A stretch of 64,000 bases of DNA from Phascolomyces articulosus (lineage: Eukaryota; Mucoromycota; Mucoromycetes; Mucorales; Lichtheimiaceae), in contig JAIXMP010000011.1 of assembly GCA_025677815.1 (NCBI GenBank), forward strand, positions 310,001-374,000. The letters are read 5' to 3'. Both the position numbers and the translations under genes were made by a program. The notes under the pieces were generated by a model, which worked only from the letters and a program-made list of their open reading frames with translations, was not told the origin of the DNA and made no database searches. Numbering within the stretch: the stretch's first letter is position 1; every line of letters begins with the position of its first letter. This document shows, in pieces, positions 24,469 through 36,150 of the stretch.

Positions 24469-26267
24469 ATAAATAATTTCATACGTAGGTAAAAAAAGTA
24501 GTAATAATATTTTTTTTTCACAACAACAACACACCCACATACACATCTCATTAAAAACTTAGTATATTCCCTTTTTCTTTTCTTCTTCACTTACACTGTA
24601 ATCAAATCTTCTCAAACCATACCGTTTTCCTTACACAACAACCATAACAACAAATGTCATTACACATCAAAAATGCATTATCATTATTATTTTATTATAA
24701 CATTATATTATATATATATATATATCAACAACGATTTTTTTTCGCTGTTTTTTTCTTCTTCTTTTTCTTTTCCCCTTAAATACGACTTGCAACTATATTA
24801 ATCATAATAAAAAAGCATGTTCTCTTAACAAAAACGTTAATTTGCCACTCAACAAAAATACATCCTTTTTCGGCCATATTAATTTTGAGTCACTATCCAT
24901 AGAATAAAATTTTTACTTTGAGATTGTCAATGCGCCCTTGCTTTGCTCCCAAACATTGTTGGTATATATAAATGCACATCTCATATGATCTTCCATATCA
25001 TCATCACTATAGATCATGAACACCCGTCTTCTTTTTATTTCCCTCTCCTTAAGAAATAGCAACACTCTTCCCCTTCTTCTTATTTCTCTCCCCCCAATCT
25101 TCTCAGACGACATCTTTCTTTGGTAAATGAGGGAAAAAGTCATCACGGAATCTTCCGGTGTCTGTTTCTTTACATCTTCTTTAGGATTATCCGAAGCCAA
25201 AAAAGAAAAAAAAAGACCTGTATAAAGTAATGATATGGAATAAAACGGAAAACTTTTTTTTCTGTCATTTGTGATACAAAAACATTGTCAATGGGTGGTC
25301 CCCCATTTATTGTTCACACGCTCCACGTTTTTATCATAAACAATCATATCTATTGACTGAATCTGTACAGCGAGAATTTATTTTTTTTTCTCAAAAGATC
25401 GTTGTTAATTAATATTAAGGTTATATGTTTAAATTACATGATGCAAGAAGTTTTTATCATGACGCAGCTGCTGCCACACAAGGGTCAGGTAACTGCCACT
25501 TTAAGCTCATAACATTATGCAATAATACCCTTTTTTTTTTCAAAAATAGTAGTTTGTAGATATAGGACCATCTTCCATTATCGCCATGTGGAAAAGAAAC
25601 GGTCATATTTTTTGATATTGCATTTTATCTAATATGCAATAATCAGAAGAAATTAACTGTACAATATACATGAAAACAAGCTGGATCCATCGTGTAAAGA
25701 ATGTTCAAGATCTTTTTTTCTGATAGTCCTTACATATACTTAGGGTACAATGAGCAACAAGAAATCTAATGCTTCTTAATGTATGTGATATAAAACACGT
25801 ACATATTATACATCAATCATTGACCAATAAAAGAATAAAATTACAATATCTGTTTCCATAAGGTTTCATATATAGGTACCGTCAAGAGATTATGTCAAGA
25901 ATACCGTTGCATTCATCAAAATGATTGGGATATCGTCAACTGACAAAATAAGTGGTCTAATTATTTCATCACCTTATTGTTCCAATTCCTTATCTCAACA
26001 TGACTTAGAATATAATTCTGTCTTCGATAAGCCCTCCCCCCAAATGAATAAGAACATTTATAAAACAAAACTTTTCAATATATATATATATATATATATA
26101 TAATATCAAGCGCATTTTGTATAACCATGGAAGGGAAAATAATTATATGATAGTCTTATTATTAATAATAATTAATTAATAAAAGCACTAGAACATAATA
26201 AATAAATAAATAAAATATATACAAAAAACATGACATTTCTTAACCTATCTACAATAATACATCACTT
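24469..26267. other. Intergenic region between L2HGDH and the first F-box gene
   Basis: The two genes converge, so this holds both 3' ends with room to spare (1.8 kb). It contains CA/CAA-rich and AT tracts (24707-24725, 26081-26102). A minus-strand frame at 24913-25200 (95 codons, basic) has no recognisable pattern and is left uncalled. A short stretch ending in a good donor (CAG/GTAACT at about 25486) is not supported by any partner exon. Confidence 0.45.
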
Positions 26268-28800
26268 TTATATAGGGTTCGAACAAGGTGGATATTGACC
26301 ACCAATACACAAGGATCCGCCACGCATTTGTAGAATATTTTTTACAGGATCCGTATCCTCTATTTCCTTTTGATTTTTATATGAACAGCATTCCAATATA
26401 TGTAAATGTTTTAAAGATTCAAGATTTGTCACCAATGTAAGTGCAGTCCCAGGATCCATGGCATACACGGTTAAACTCTCCAATATCTTCTTTTTGGTCG
26501 TTGTTTTCATCATCATTGTAGCAGCGATCAGGGAACGACGTTTTTCATCCCCCCTCAGTGTCGCTGTTCTCTTTTTTTTCTTCTTTTTCCAGTTTTCATC
26601 GTCATCGGGGTTGTTGCTGTTGCCATCATTTTTGAAAAAACTATAATCAGTATTGAAACCCATATTGGCAAAACAAAGATAAGTTTGATGGGAATAAACA
26701 TCATTTTCTCCACGAATAGCACCATCTTCTCGTCCAGAAAAATTCCGTTTGACGTATTGATGATAAAACGTGGGGTAATCCAAAATAGCCAAGTGTTTCA
26801 ATCGAAGACATTGTTGTGCCATTGTTTCCAAAACAGACGCGTTGATTTGAGGATAAGGTGTTCTGTCATCACGAAAACCTTGTTGAACAAACAATTGGAT
26901 GGATTCCAAACAAGGGCATGCGGAAAAGAATTTGATCAAAATGGGTGCCATGGGTTGATTATCCTTGGCACTATGTGGATGTGTTTTACTGGTTATGCGT
27001 ATCTCTCGTAATCTTGGGCATCCCAAAATCGCCAATCGATTCATAACGCTAGGTCCCACATTCCATCCATCAAAATCCATGTGTAAATATTCCAACGATG
27101 CGTGATTAATCTTGAGTAATTCGGATATTCGCTTTTGACCTTCTTGTTCGATATTAAAATAATCTGAAAGCACCAAGTGAGAAAGGCTTGTTATTGGTGA
27201 TGTCGTGATGGATGGTGTCAGTCGAATTTTAATTGATTTTTTATTACTATTCTTGTTGTTATCATTGTTGCTGCTGTCAAAAGGAGTGAACGTTACTGGT
27301 GTAATGCTGGGAATGGTGGTAACGGTGGTATCTGGCATACACCCTTTTTCATTCACAACCAAAGTGACGAGTCGAGGACATGATTTCATGGCTTGCAATA
27401 TTCCTTTGAGTGTATTCAGACCAGTAATGGTTGTAGATAAGAATAAATGTGTCAAATTGGGACATTGACGAATCAATGTATATATGGGCATATCAAATAC
27501 ATATTGTTTTGGATTTTGAAAAAGTGGAAGAAACACGTTTCGACCAAGGGTATCTATCTTTAGGTATGTCAAGGATGGATATAAGACGGTGTTATTATTA
27601 TTACTGGTAGTAGGAGTGGTAGGCGGTGATAAAACCATCTTCTGTTTATTCTCCACAGGAGAACATGGAGATGACATTGTACTACTTTGATCATCGTCGT
27701 GTTGTTGTTGCTGCTGCTGTATCAGTATCATATGAATGGATAAACGACACCACATCAGAGGCTCGTTCCGTTCCTGGTCGTTATCACGATGATTCCGTTT
27801 GAAATTGTGTGTAAATGTAACATGTTTTAGACTCGAAGCACAAGCAGGCATCACATAGTCAATGATATCCTCGCGTTTTCCATAACAATCCTTTAAATAA
27901 ATTTGGCGTAACGAGGATGACATGCATCTAACTGTGTCACCCAACAGTTGTACTTCAGCAGTCGGTAGTAACGTTAAATTTGTCAAACCTACAGCATGTA
28001 TATTATTATATAGACAACCAACAGAATGGATCGATGAATGATGAATAATTTTTAATGGCAAGCAGAGGTATATATCTTTTTTTTTTGGTCAGAAGCAAGA
28101 CTAAAATACACGGGCACTTACATAGTTTTTGGATAGAATTATTTTCTTTCCAAGAGCTAAAAAATGAAAGCATCCCATGAACAGATCCATAATCCAAAGG
28201 ACCTTCCAAGCAAAGTTCTGATGTTTTATGATATAATAAAGTAACCAAGGTAGATTGTTTTAAATTGGGCATTTTTTTTGACATGATACTCCAAAATTCA
28301 GGCCATGCTAACATGAATGAACGCCACTGTTGACAAACAAAAGTACAACGTAACAAATCATTGAATTCAAGATAACCGAAAATGACATAGAGAATATCAT
28401 AAGGTAACAGACTCAAGAATCCATCTTGGCTTCTCTGAATCAGTCTTTCTGATAACTTATGTTTTTCTTTTTGTAATTCTGTATATTGCTGTAATGCTTC
28501 TTCTTCTGTTGTAGTTGTAGGTGATATAATTTTTAAACCTTGGGTATAAACAGAAAGTGCTGAAGTAAGGTCATTTTGGTCTCGATACACTTGTCCTGAT
28601 AAAAGATATCCTTTGGCTAATTCAGGTGTTTTGTCAATGATTTCCTGTGCTATTCGATGTCGTCTTTTGTTGATATCATCATTGTTATCCTCTGTTGTTA
28701 TAGTTGTCAAAATAAGTGTAGATAATCGTTTACTGGATACGTCTCGTATTTTAGACACTCGAGATAATATTGTATCCTGTGCTTGTTTGAATAAAGGCAT
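26268..28800 (-). CDS. TPR/F-box/LRR protein, Dia2/Pof3-like
   Basis: This is a probable substrate receptor of an SCF (Skp1-Cul1-F-box) ubiquitin ligase. Two exons (28122-28800, 26268-28075) separated by a 46-base intron give 828 residues. The N-terminal part has a TPR-like pair (AKGYLLSGQVYRDQNDLTSALSVY), then an F-box (LLPYDILYVIFGYLEFNDLLRCTFVCQQW, about residues 134-162). Leucine-rich repeats follow to the C-terminus, with several Ser/Thr/Asn/Gln and Lys-rich insertions of low complexity (for example Q repeats near 28000-27700 and KKKKKR near 26575). This order (TPR, F-box, LRR) is that of yeast Dia2 and fission yeast Pof3, which act in replication-coupled turnover. A second gene of the same build is at 58242-60330. 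The substrate is unknown. Confidence 0.85.
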
Positions 28801-29509
28801 GGATAAATTATTTTTTTGTTATAGACTCAGTAGGATTTGCATTTAAAAAAGGGTTTAATAATAAAAAGACTGGGAAGGAAGAGAGAGAAAAAAAACCTCC
28901 CACACAAAAAATGTTGTATGAATAGTTAGATTTTCATTTTGTACAACAATGTGTTGTGTTTTTTGTGTATGAGAGCCAAACATGAACAAGAAGTGTAACC
29001 GTCTCATAATAAATATGGTATTTTTATACATAGATTAATATAATATTATTTTATTAGGCTATCTTTCTATCTAGTAACCAGTAGATGAATAAAATCAACT
29101 TAATCGCCAATGCACGTTATTACTTTTATTAATTAAATATCAATTCATTTCTCTCTAACCATAATATTATAATCATGGAGGACAAGGAAAAGGTGCTGCA
29201 CAGCCACTCCATGTTGTGTTATATTGATGACGTGGATTTTCGTACCGGTTTATAAACAACAAATCAAGCCAATCATGATCTTATGTATTTAAACCTATTG
29301 TAAAAGCTTAGATTTACAAAAATAACACAAAAATAAACATGTATATTTAAAGCATAATGAACTATCGTCACTTACTATATCATAAGTACATATGTACAAA
29401 TACCAAATTTGAAAATTAAAAAAATTTTATGGGAAAAATATTAACCACATAATTTTTATGAAATTGAAAAATAGTTCAATCAATATTATTTTTATCATTT
29501 TCTTTTTAG
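28801..29509. other. Upstream region of the first F-box gene
   Basis: This is AT-rich sequence between a minus-strand gene start and the GC-rich island. A 26-codon frame begins at 29175 (MEDKEKVLHSHSML...) and looks coding-like, but it is too short to call. TGTTGTG motifs occur at 28950 and 29212. Confidence 0.4.
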
Positions 29510-29676
29510 ATAGGGAGGCGGGGAAACAGTCAGCGAACCGACCATCTCCCCAAAGCAAAAATTATAGCCTCGAGACACCCCGAAGAGTGTTCGCAGAGCA
29601 GTCAGCAACCGGAAGTGCAATGGTCACCGTCCGCCCTGTGTGCCCAGCATCCTTGATCACCAGACACACGGCTCAG
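29510..29676 (+). other. GC-rich, exon-like island with splice-site-like borders
   Basis: This is a 167-base stretch of about 55 percent G+C in very AT-rich surroundings. It is preceded by TTTTCTTTTTAG and followed by CAG/GTAAGT, the forms of an acceptor and a strong donor. One frame is open across it (starting DREAGKQSANRPS). No partner exon or family was recognised. It may be an orphan exon, part of a non-coding RNA, or a fragment of inserted DNA. Confidence 0.3.
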
Positions 29677-30974
29677 GTAAGTATGAGTTGCATCGAATGG
29701 AAATTGTGCTCCTTTTATACTTTTTTGTCACTGTCGGAAAGTTAAAAATCAGCACAATTTTTTGAATATCCGAATGACTGCGTTTTCTGTTTGTAATCCC
29801 TTGGTTTCTATCGCATTCCATTCTCAATTTCACGGGACTCTTGCAATATTTTTAGAATCGATAGTCACAACCCTATTAAATTTCAAGGAGACTTCCTTTT
29901 ATAGAAATTCACATTTTTCATGAATTCCCTTTTTTAAATACTAAACGCGTGCTATCATTTATTTTGTTACTTAAGAATATTTCAAAAACAAGCCTCAATT
30001 CACCAGAGGCGTGGTAATTATGGCTTGCAAGATAAATGGTGCAATTGATTTCAGTGATGGTCTTTGGCGATAATGAAAATAATCATCTATAGTGTCTTCT
30101 TCTAGCTCTACTTATAGCATAACAGCATCATTTTCTTCTTCAGTAACAATTAACTCAGTCGACTAGATTATGGCAGAAAAATGAAAGAGTTGTTATTGTT
30201 ATTGTTACTGTTCATTGAAAATGCGTAAAAAGCTAAGCGAAAAATGTAAGACGTGCTCTTTGGCAGGTTAACAGTCTTGTGATGGTGTTTCCATAAAAGG
30301 ATATTTCCTTTTATGGAATTTAATTTCATATTTTTCGAGGGTTGCGAGAAACTAAAGTATCTTCTAATTAAATGGACTTATAAGTCTATGGTGAATTTTT
30401 ATAATACATAATAAATATCTTTAGCCAAGGATTTAGGTTGCTCAACAGTTAGTAACGGTTGGGTCTGGAAAAAAATCCCCTTCCAGTAGTGCAAATCAAG
30501 ACATTAGACTGGATTGTTGTACAAAAAAAAGTATTAATAATCATTCATTCTGTCAATTGTTCTTATTTATATACATATAGAAATTAATATAATCACCCTT
30601 TAATGAGTCATTTGAATATTATCAAGTTACGACAAATATAAGAAGATATTAGGGTTGATTCACCATCCATCATTAAATATCTTAAGAGTATTACTGTTTT
30701 CAAAAGCGAATAGCCTTAAATAAAATATTAGATAGAAAGTCGCACCACCCCCGTAATTACTATCAACTTTCCAATTATCTTTCTGATCTATATGCAGAAA
30801 CATTTACAACAAGTCAAAAAAAAAAGCACTGTGTAACCCCGTACCAGAATACTTGGCATCTGTGAAACAGTATGCATTTTTCTTATGTAAAAAAACTGCA
30901 AGTCATTCTTGTTGTTTCATATCATTCTTTATATATATAAAGATATATAAAGAAAAAAACCTTCCTTTTTTCAA
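29677..30974. other. Upstream region of the transcription-factor array
   Basis: This is 1.3 kb of AT-rich sequence before the first Zn2Cys6 gene. No gene or RNA was recognised. A GGTTGGGTCTGG patch lies near 30458. An ATG at 30853 opens a frame that runs into the transcription factor through its first intron, but the short exon at 30975 supplies the missing zinc-cluster cysteine and is the better start. Confidence 0.45.
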
Positions 30975-32368
30975 ATGCGTAACGAAAATCCATGTCGAAG
31001 TAAGATTTACAAATGTCAAAAACAATAAAAATATAAAAATGACATACTTTTTATTGCGTTTCACTCATGATAAAATAAATGAAATAGATTGCCGAACGAG
31101 GCGACGGAAATGTGTATGGGAAAAAGGTGAACCAAGTTGTGAACGTTGTGTTCAAAATGGTACAAAATGTATACCATGTCCAACAAAAGAAGCTGCCAAA
31201 GGTGTTCGAGACGGTAATGCACAATTAGCGCAATGGTATCAAGAAGTGTTGGAACTGGAAGAAGTGTTAGATTCGGCGCATAATATGCTTTGGGATACTA
31301 CCTCAACAGATGCTACTACTGTACCGATAGCGTCAACAGTTTCAACACTTGTACCTACTACAACAACAGCATTACCTATGACGACAAATCATCCAACAAA
31401 GCAAAACAAAAATAATGAACCTCAGTGGACACTAAGCGTTGTCAATGGCAAGGTTCAATTAGAAAGCAATATCAAAGACTATGAAGAATTAGTCATGTAC
31501 CAACAGGCATCAATACGTTATTTATCCCCTTTGGCAGGATTATTGGAAAGAGAAAGTGTTCGATTTGAAGGTATATCCATTAGTGCCATTGCATCAGCCA
31601 ATTTAGTCATTCAGTGCAGTCCATACAAACCACGGCCTATCACTATCCAACAACTCCCTTACACAGACATTGATTATCGTCATGAAATGAATCAACTTAT
31701 CACGCTCTATATGAGATTATACAATTCAACGGTGGGTGTCTTGCACGAACGTTCGTTTATGACATATTACAATCAACTGGAAGATCCACTCAGCAGCGCT
31801 CTGGTTCTCGCCACCTGCATCGATGCCATTGCTTACATGTATCCTGGACTTCCTTATTCATCCCTTGAAAAACGACAATGGGCAGAATTCTTTTATAGCA
31901 GATACAGAGATTTACTATTTGATATGTATCATGATCCTAATCGACGCTTAGAAGTGGTGATGACCACCTCCTTGGTTGTCCAATATTTACAGGATGTGGT
32001 GATGGAATATGGGGAAGCCCGTCGGATGACAACCTTGGCTTTATTGATTTGTGCTGACCTAGAAACACATGAGATCCAACATATGTCACGGGTCGAATCT
32101 GTTATGTTTTATCGACATCGTATGTATCTCCAACTCTGTGATCGAGTATTGAATGTATATTTGGAAGGAAAGTTTGATTTTTCCGGTATTCAGCTTTGTA
32201 GTACGACAGACCTATTGCAAGATGAATCGCAGGAAGTTGAACAATATCTGACGACATGGAAATTTATATTGGAATTGCTTGGATGTCCTTACATGACGAC
32301 ATTGATGGTATATATTGGTTGTTTTTTAGCAAAGAATTGAAGAATAACGTTCTTTAAATGTATATTAA

Positions 32369-32410
<42 letters not shown>

Positions 32411-33258
32411 ATCTCTTTATATATCTATTAGGAACAAATCAATCTCACAATTTATGGTGAATCATGCGAAATAAGTTTGGATATGATTTTGGGATTCGAA
32501 ACAGCACTTGGAAAATGGTGGAAGAGTCTTCCGGATTATTTCCGGGTATGCGAAGATCCTTTTACGCCCATGACACAGCACTCGTTGGAACATGTCACAT
32601 GTTCCGTAACCTTGATGCCTTTTGCCACATTACATTGTTTATCGGCAGTAGTACAATCAGCCATGTTGAATCCATCCTTTGATAATATGTCTGACAATGC
32701 TGTAGCAAGCAATATGGCACGAATTATTCATGATAAAGCAGAATTATTAACACTCACATCAATAAAAGTACTGACCTATGTATTGAAACGAAATCTCGAG
32801 ATTGATAGAGATGCTATACCATGTAAGTATATATATTTATTTGCGCTCGATCAATGAGTTTATTATTTATCCATCTGATTAATTATATTATAATAGTATC
32901 TATTGGCTATATGATGAGTACGCTTCAAGCAGTATGTAGCATCATCAGTCATAGAACAGACATTCAAATCCAACCGGAAGTATTGGAAGTGTTATCCAAA
33001 TGTATTGCCAAATTGAATACGGTTTTTCCACCTGATCATCGTCAATCGCCATCTTCAAGTACGATTTCTCCTCTCGAAGCGTTCATGAAAACGAACAATA
33101 CAAGTCCGTTATTCTCACCTGGTAGTTCAATGGATTCAGACGATCCGAAACTAATGGATATCTACTATGGTTTCCCGCTCCCAGGTTATTCAATGACTAA
33201 TGATATGCTTTCCATTTGTTTTAATCAATTAGAACGTAAATTCCGTCTTGCATTCTAA
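30975..33258 (+). CDS. Zn2Cys6 transcription factor, copy 1 of a tandem array
   Basis: This is a nuclear, DNA-binding regulator of the fungal Zn(II)2Cys6 class; its targets are unknown. Exons 30975-30999, 31088-32307, 32432-32822 and 32897-33258 give 665 residues. The first exon is only 25 bases and codes MRNENPCR. Joined to exon 2 it completes the zinc cluster, with cysteines at residues 7, 10, 17, 26, 29 and 36. A basic run TRRRKC follows, then a short linker and coiled segment (WYQEVLELEEVLDSAHNML), a Thr/Ser-rich spacer, and a conserved regulatory region (for example RYLSPLAGLLERESVRFEG and GVLHERSFMTYYNQLEDPLS) shared with copies 2 and 3. The intron after exon 2 holds a long CT repeat. 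The Fungal_trans-like middle region is an inference from pattern. Membership in the class is firm. Confidence 0.9.
32372..32408. repeat. CT dinucleotide microsatellite in an intron
   Basis: This is an uninterrupted run of CT units inside the second intron of the first Zn2Cys6 gene. It may serve as an extended polypyrimidine tract before the acceptor at 32431, although that acceptor is about 20 bases further on. Confidence 0.9.
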
Positions 33259-33552
33259 ACTTTTTATTATTATTCATTTTGTACATAATCCATCTTATAT
33301 CCTTCTTCATCCAAAATCACTGTTTTCCTTGTTTGTTTTACTCCATTCATAACGTGTAACACTTTTTTTTAATTTACTATCATACATCTATAAACTTTTC
33401 ATTTCAAGCTTTTATTTTTTGCCAAGAAAGCCATCACATCACCCTTCATATTGTTACGCAGCACGAAGGAAAAAAAATATATATATAAAAATTGTATTAT
33501 TAATATCCGCCGCCTCTGTATTTTTTTTCTGTTGTTGTTCTTGGAAACCCCT

Positions 33553-35811
33553 ATGCGCAACGAACGTCCATGTCGCAGTGAGTTTTTTTTTTACCATAAT
33601 GAGCTTTTTTTCCCTCTCTTTCTGTAATATATAAAGTTTATAAATATTAAGGCATATATTTTCCATTCCCGCAGACTGTCGAAGTAGACGAAGGAAATGT
33701 ACCTGGGAAAAAGGTGAAAAAAAGTGTGAACGATGTTTCCAAACGGGCGCTATATGTATTCCATATGAAAAATCAGACACAGCAGGTGTTTTGGATGGAA
33801 ATAAACAATTGCTCGAATGGTGGGATCGAACATCTCAATTAGAAGATGTGTTGAATTCAGCACAAGAATTTGTACATGAAACGAGTCGAGCATTAATACC
33901 GAAACATGATCAGCATCATTATGGAGAAAAAGAACAGCGACAGCAGCAACAACAAGAACCACAATGGACTTTGAGTGTAGTGAATGGTCGAGTTCGATTG
34001 GAAAGTAATATCAGGGACTATGAAGAATTACTCAAATATCATCAAGCGTCGATACGTTATTTATCTCCATTGGCAGGGTTGTTACAAAGAGAAAGCTTTA
34101 GATTTGAAGGTATATCCGCAAGTGTCGCTATTGCATCAACGAGTCTTATCTTTCGCCATTTGCCACCCCATACAATACAACGTCCCCTCGCCATCCCACT
34201 ACCTTCATGCACCTTTAATTATCGACAAGAAATGGATCAATTGATTAGACTCTATATGGACCGATATAATGTATGTGTGGGCATTTTGCATGAACGTACA
34301 TTCATGAATTATTATCATCGGCTCAAGGATCCTTTGACAAGTCCCGTTGCTATGGGTATCTGTATTGATGCGATTGCCTATTTTTATCCACAATTGAAAT
34401 ACACCCCGCTCGAGAAACGACAGTTGGCGGAGTATTTCTATGGACGATGTCGTGATATGTTGCTCGATATGTATGAGGATCCATCTCGTCGATTGGAAGC
34501 TGTCATGACCACTTCTTTTTTGATGCAATATTTACAAGATGTGCTCATGCAATATGCTGAAGCTAGACGGCTGGTCACAGTGGCCTTATTGATTTGTAAA
34601 GATCTAGAAATTGAAATGTATGACAAGATGACGGATATTGAACTTGTCATGTATCGTCGACACTATGTTACTCTCTTGTGGTGGGAGAGAATCATTGATA
34701 TATTTTTGGAAGGCAAATTCAATTTTAGTGACATGAAATTTGTTGATATTAAACGCAGTGCGACAGACTTGTTGGATGGTGAAACAGATTCAATCCGGCA
34801 ATATTTAACCATGTGGCACGTAACTGTTCGACTCATTGGAGGCCCTTATGTCACAACTATCATGGTAAGATTCATACTATATCCTGAATCATTGATTTTA
34901 TCTTGACTAACAGTGAATCACTATCTAACCTTTATATAAAGAAACAAATTTCTCTTGCTGTACTAGGACAACCTTATGAGTTGAGTTTGGATATGATTCT
35001 TCAATTTGAAACGATTCTACGAGAATGGTGGAAATCTCTTCCAGGTTATTTCCAAATATGTGAGGATCCTCTATCCCCTTCCATTTATCAAGTGGTAGAT
35101 ACAGTGACATCTTCCATTGTGTTGATGCCATTTGCATTATTACATTCTATATCTGCGTTAATCCAATCTACCCTGCTTAAGCCACCCATTACAAGTCGAG
35201 ATGATACAGTGACAGATGATATGATTCGAATCATCCAAGAAAAAGCTGTAGCTCACACATTGACATCCATCAAAGTGCTTGTTCATATTATAAAACGAAA
35301 TCTCGAGATTGATGTAGAAGCAATTCCATGTAAGTAATATACATATCTTGGAGAGAAGGAATATATTTATATATGGTTTACCTAATCATCAATATGTATA
35401 TTTATCTAGTGTCTATTGGTTATATGATGGGCACGCTTCATGCTGTATGTTCCGTCGTTGATAACTCTGCTGATATCCAATTACCACCTGATGTGTTAGA
35501 TCTACTCTTTCGATGTTTTACCCAGATCAGCGCCTCTTTCCCTTCAGGACACATGATCGACCCCTCCACCTCATCACTGGAATCATTTTTGGCCACTTTT
35601 AAAGGGAATCCAATAGATTTATACCAAAAGTTCCCGATGCCTGGATATGCAATGGTAAATATATAATATTTCAGAAAATGTTGATGAGAGACGTTTATAA
35701 CTAAATATTAATACTCTGTTCATTCTATATATTTATAATTTATAGGTATCTGATGTATTTTTTACTTGTTTTAATCGATTAGAACGTGGAGTTCTTCACC
35801 TTGCATTGTAA
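33553..35811 (+). CDS. Zn2Cys6 transcription factor, copy 2 of a tandem array
   Basis: This is the close paralogue of the gene just upstream, with the same orientation and the same first three intron positions. Exons 33553-33577, 33675-34864, 34942-35329, 35410-35654 and 35746-35811 give 637 residues. The 25-base first exon codes MRNERPCR; with exon 2 it forms the zinc cluster with cysteines 7, 10, 17, 26, 29 and 36 and the basic segment SRRRKC. The shared block EPQWTLSVVNGRVRLESN is followed by the regulatory region (RYLSPLAGLLQRESFRFEG, GILHERTFMNYYHRLKDPLT). A fifth exon is present: an intron near the end (35655-35745) is absent from copies 1 and 3. The spacer lacks the Thr-rich tract of copy 1 and has a Gln run instead. 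The gene starts 295 bases after copy 1 ends. Confidence 0.9.
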
Positions 35812-36150
35812 ATTTAGTTTTTGTTTTAAATCTCCCTTCTCCTTTCTCTCTATATATGTATGTATTCCTTTCCCCCCCCCATTTTGTATAATGTTCATTT
35901 TGTTTTATATCAAGTACTTCGTAATAATAATAATAGATTCAAATTTCTTTAATATAAATGATATATCTCAAAATGCTGTATGAGAGTATGGTTCCCTTCA
36001 TTTTAACTCATCCCTATTGGCTTACTGGAACGGAGGCAAATCCAGACGATTTATCCGCTTGTTTGTGTTACTTTGGATCGTCGTCTTTATCCTGCTGAAT
36101 CTCTTCGAAAATAATTTATCCTTGCTTGATCTCGAGATCCTGAAAGAAAT
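35812..36150. other. Spacer between transcription-factor copies 2 and 3
   Basis: This short spacer must contain the 3' end of copy 2 and the promoter of copy 3. It has a C run at 35873-35880 and TAATAA repeats near 35924. Nothing else is visible. Confidence 0.5.

Noticed and set aside
24913..25200. 95-codon minus-strand frame starting MASDNPKEDVKKQTPEDS
   Set aside because: The first 30 residues look plausible, but the rest is basic low complexity. A different frame also looks coding-like (FRDDFFPHLPKKDV), and no splice model joined either to a gene.
26273..26282. GGTTCGAAC-like tRNA T-loop motif
   Set aside because: It lies in the 3' end of the F-box gene, and no acceptor stem or anticodon arm can be built around it.
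30853..31087. Upstream ATG giving a long N-terminal extension of the first transcription factor
   Set aside because: The extension is intronic sequence. The 25-base exon at 30975 provides the conserved MRN..PCR start shared by all three copies.
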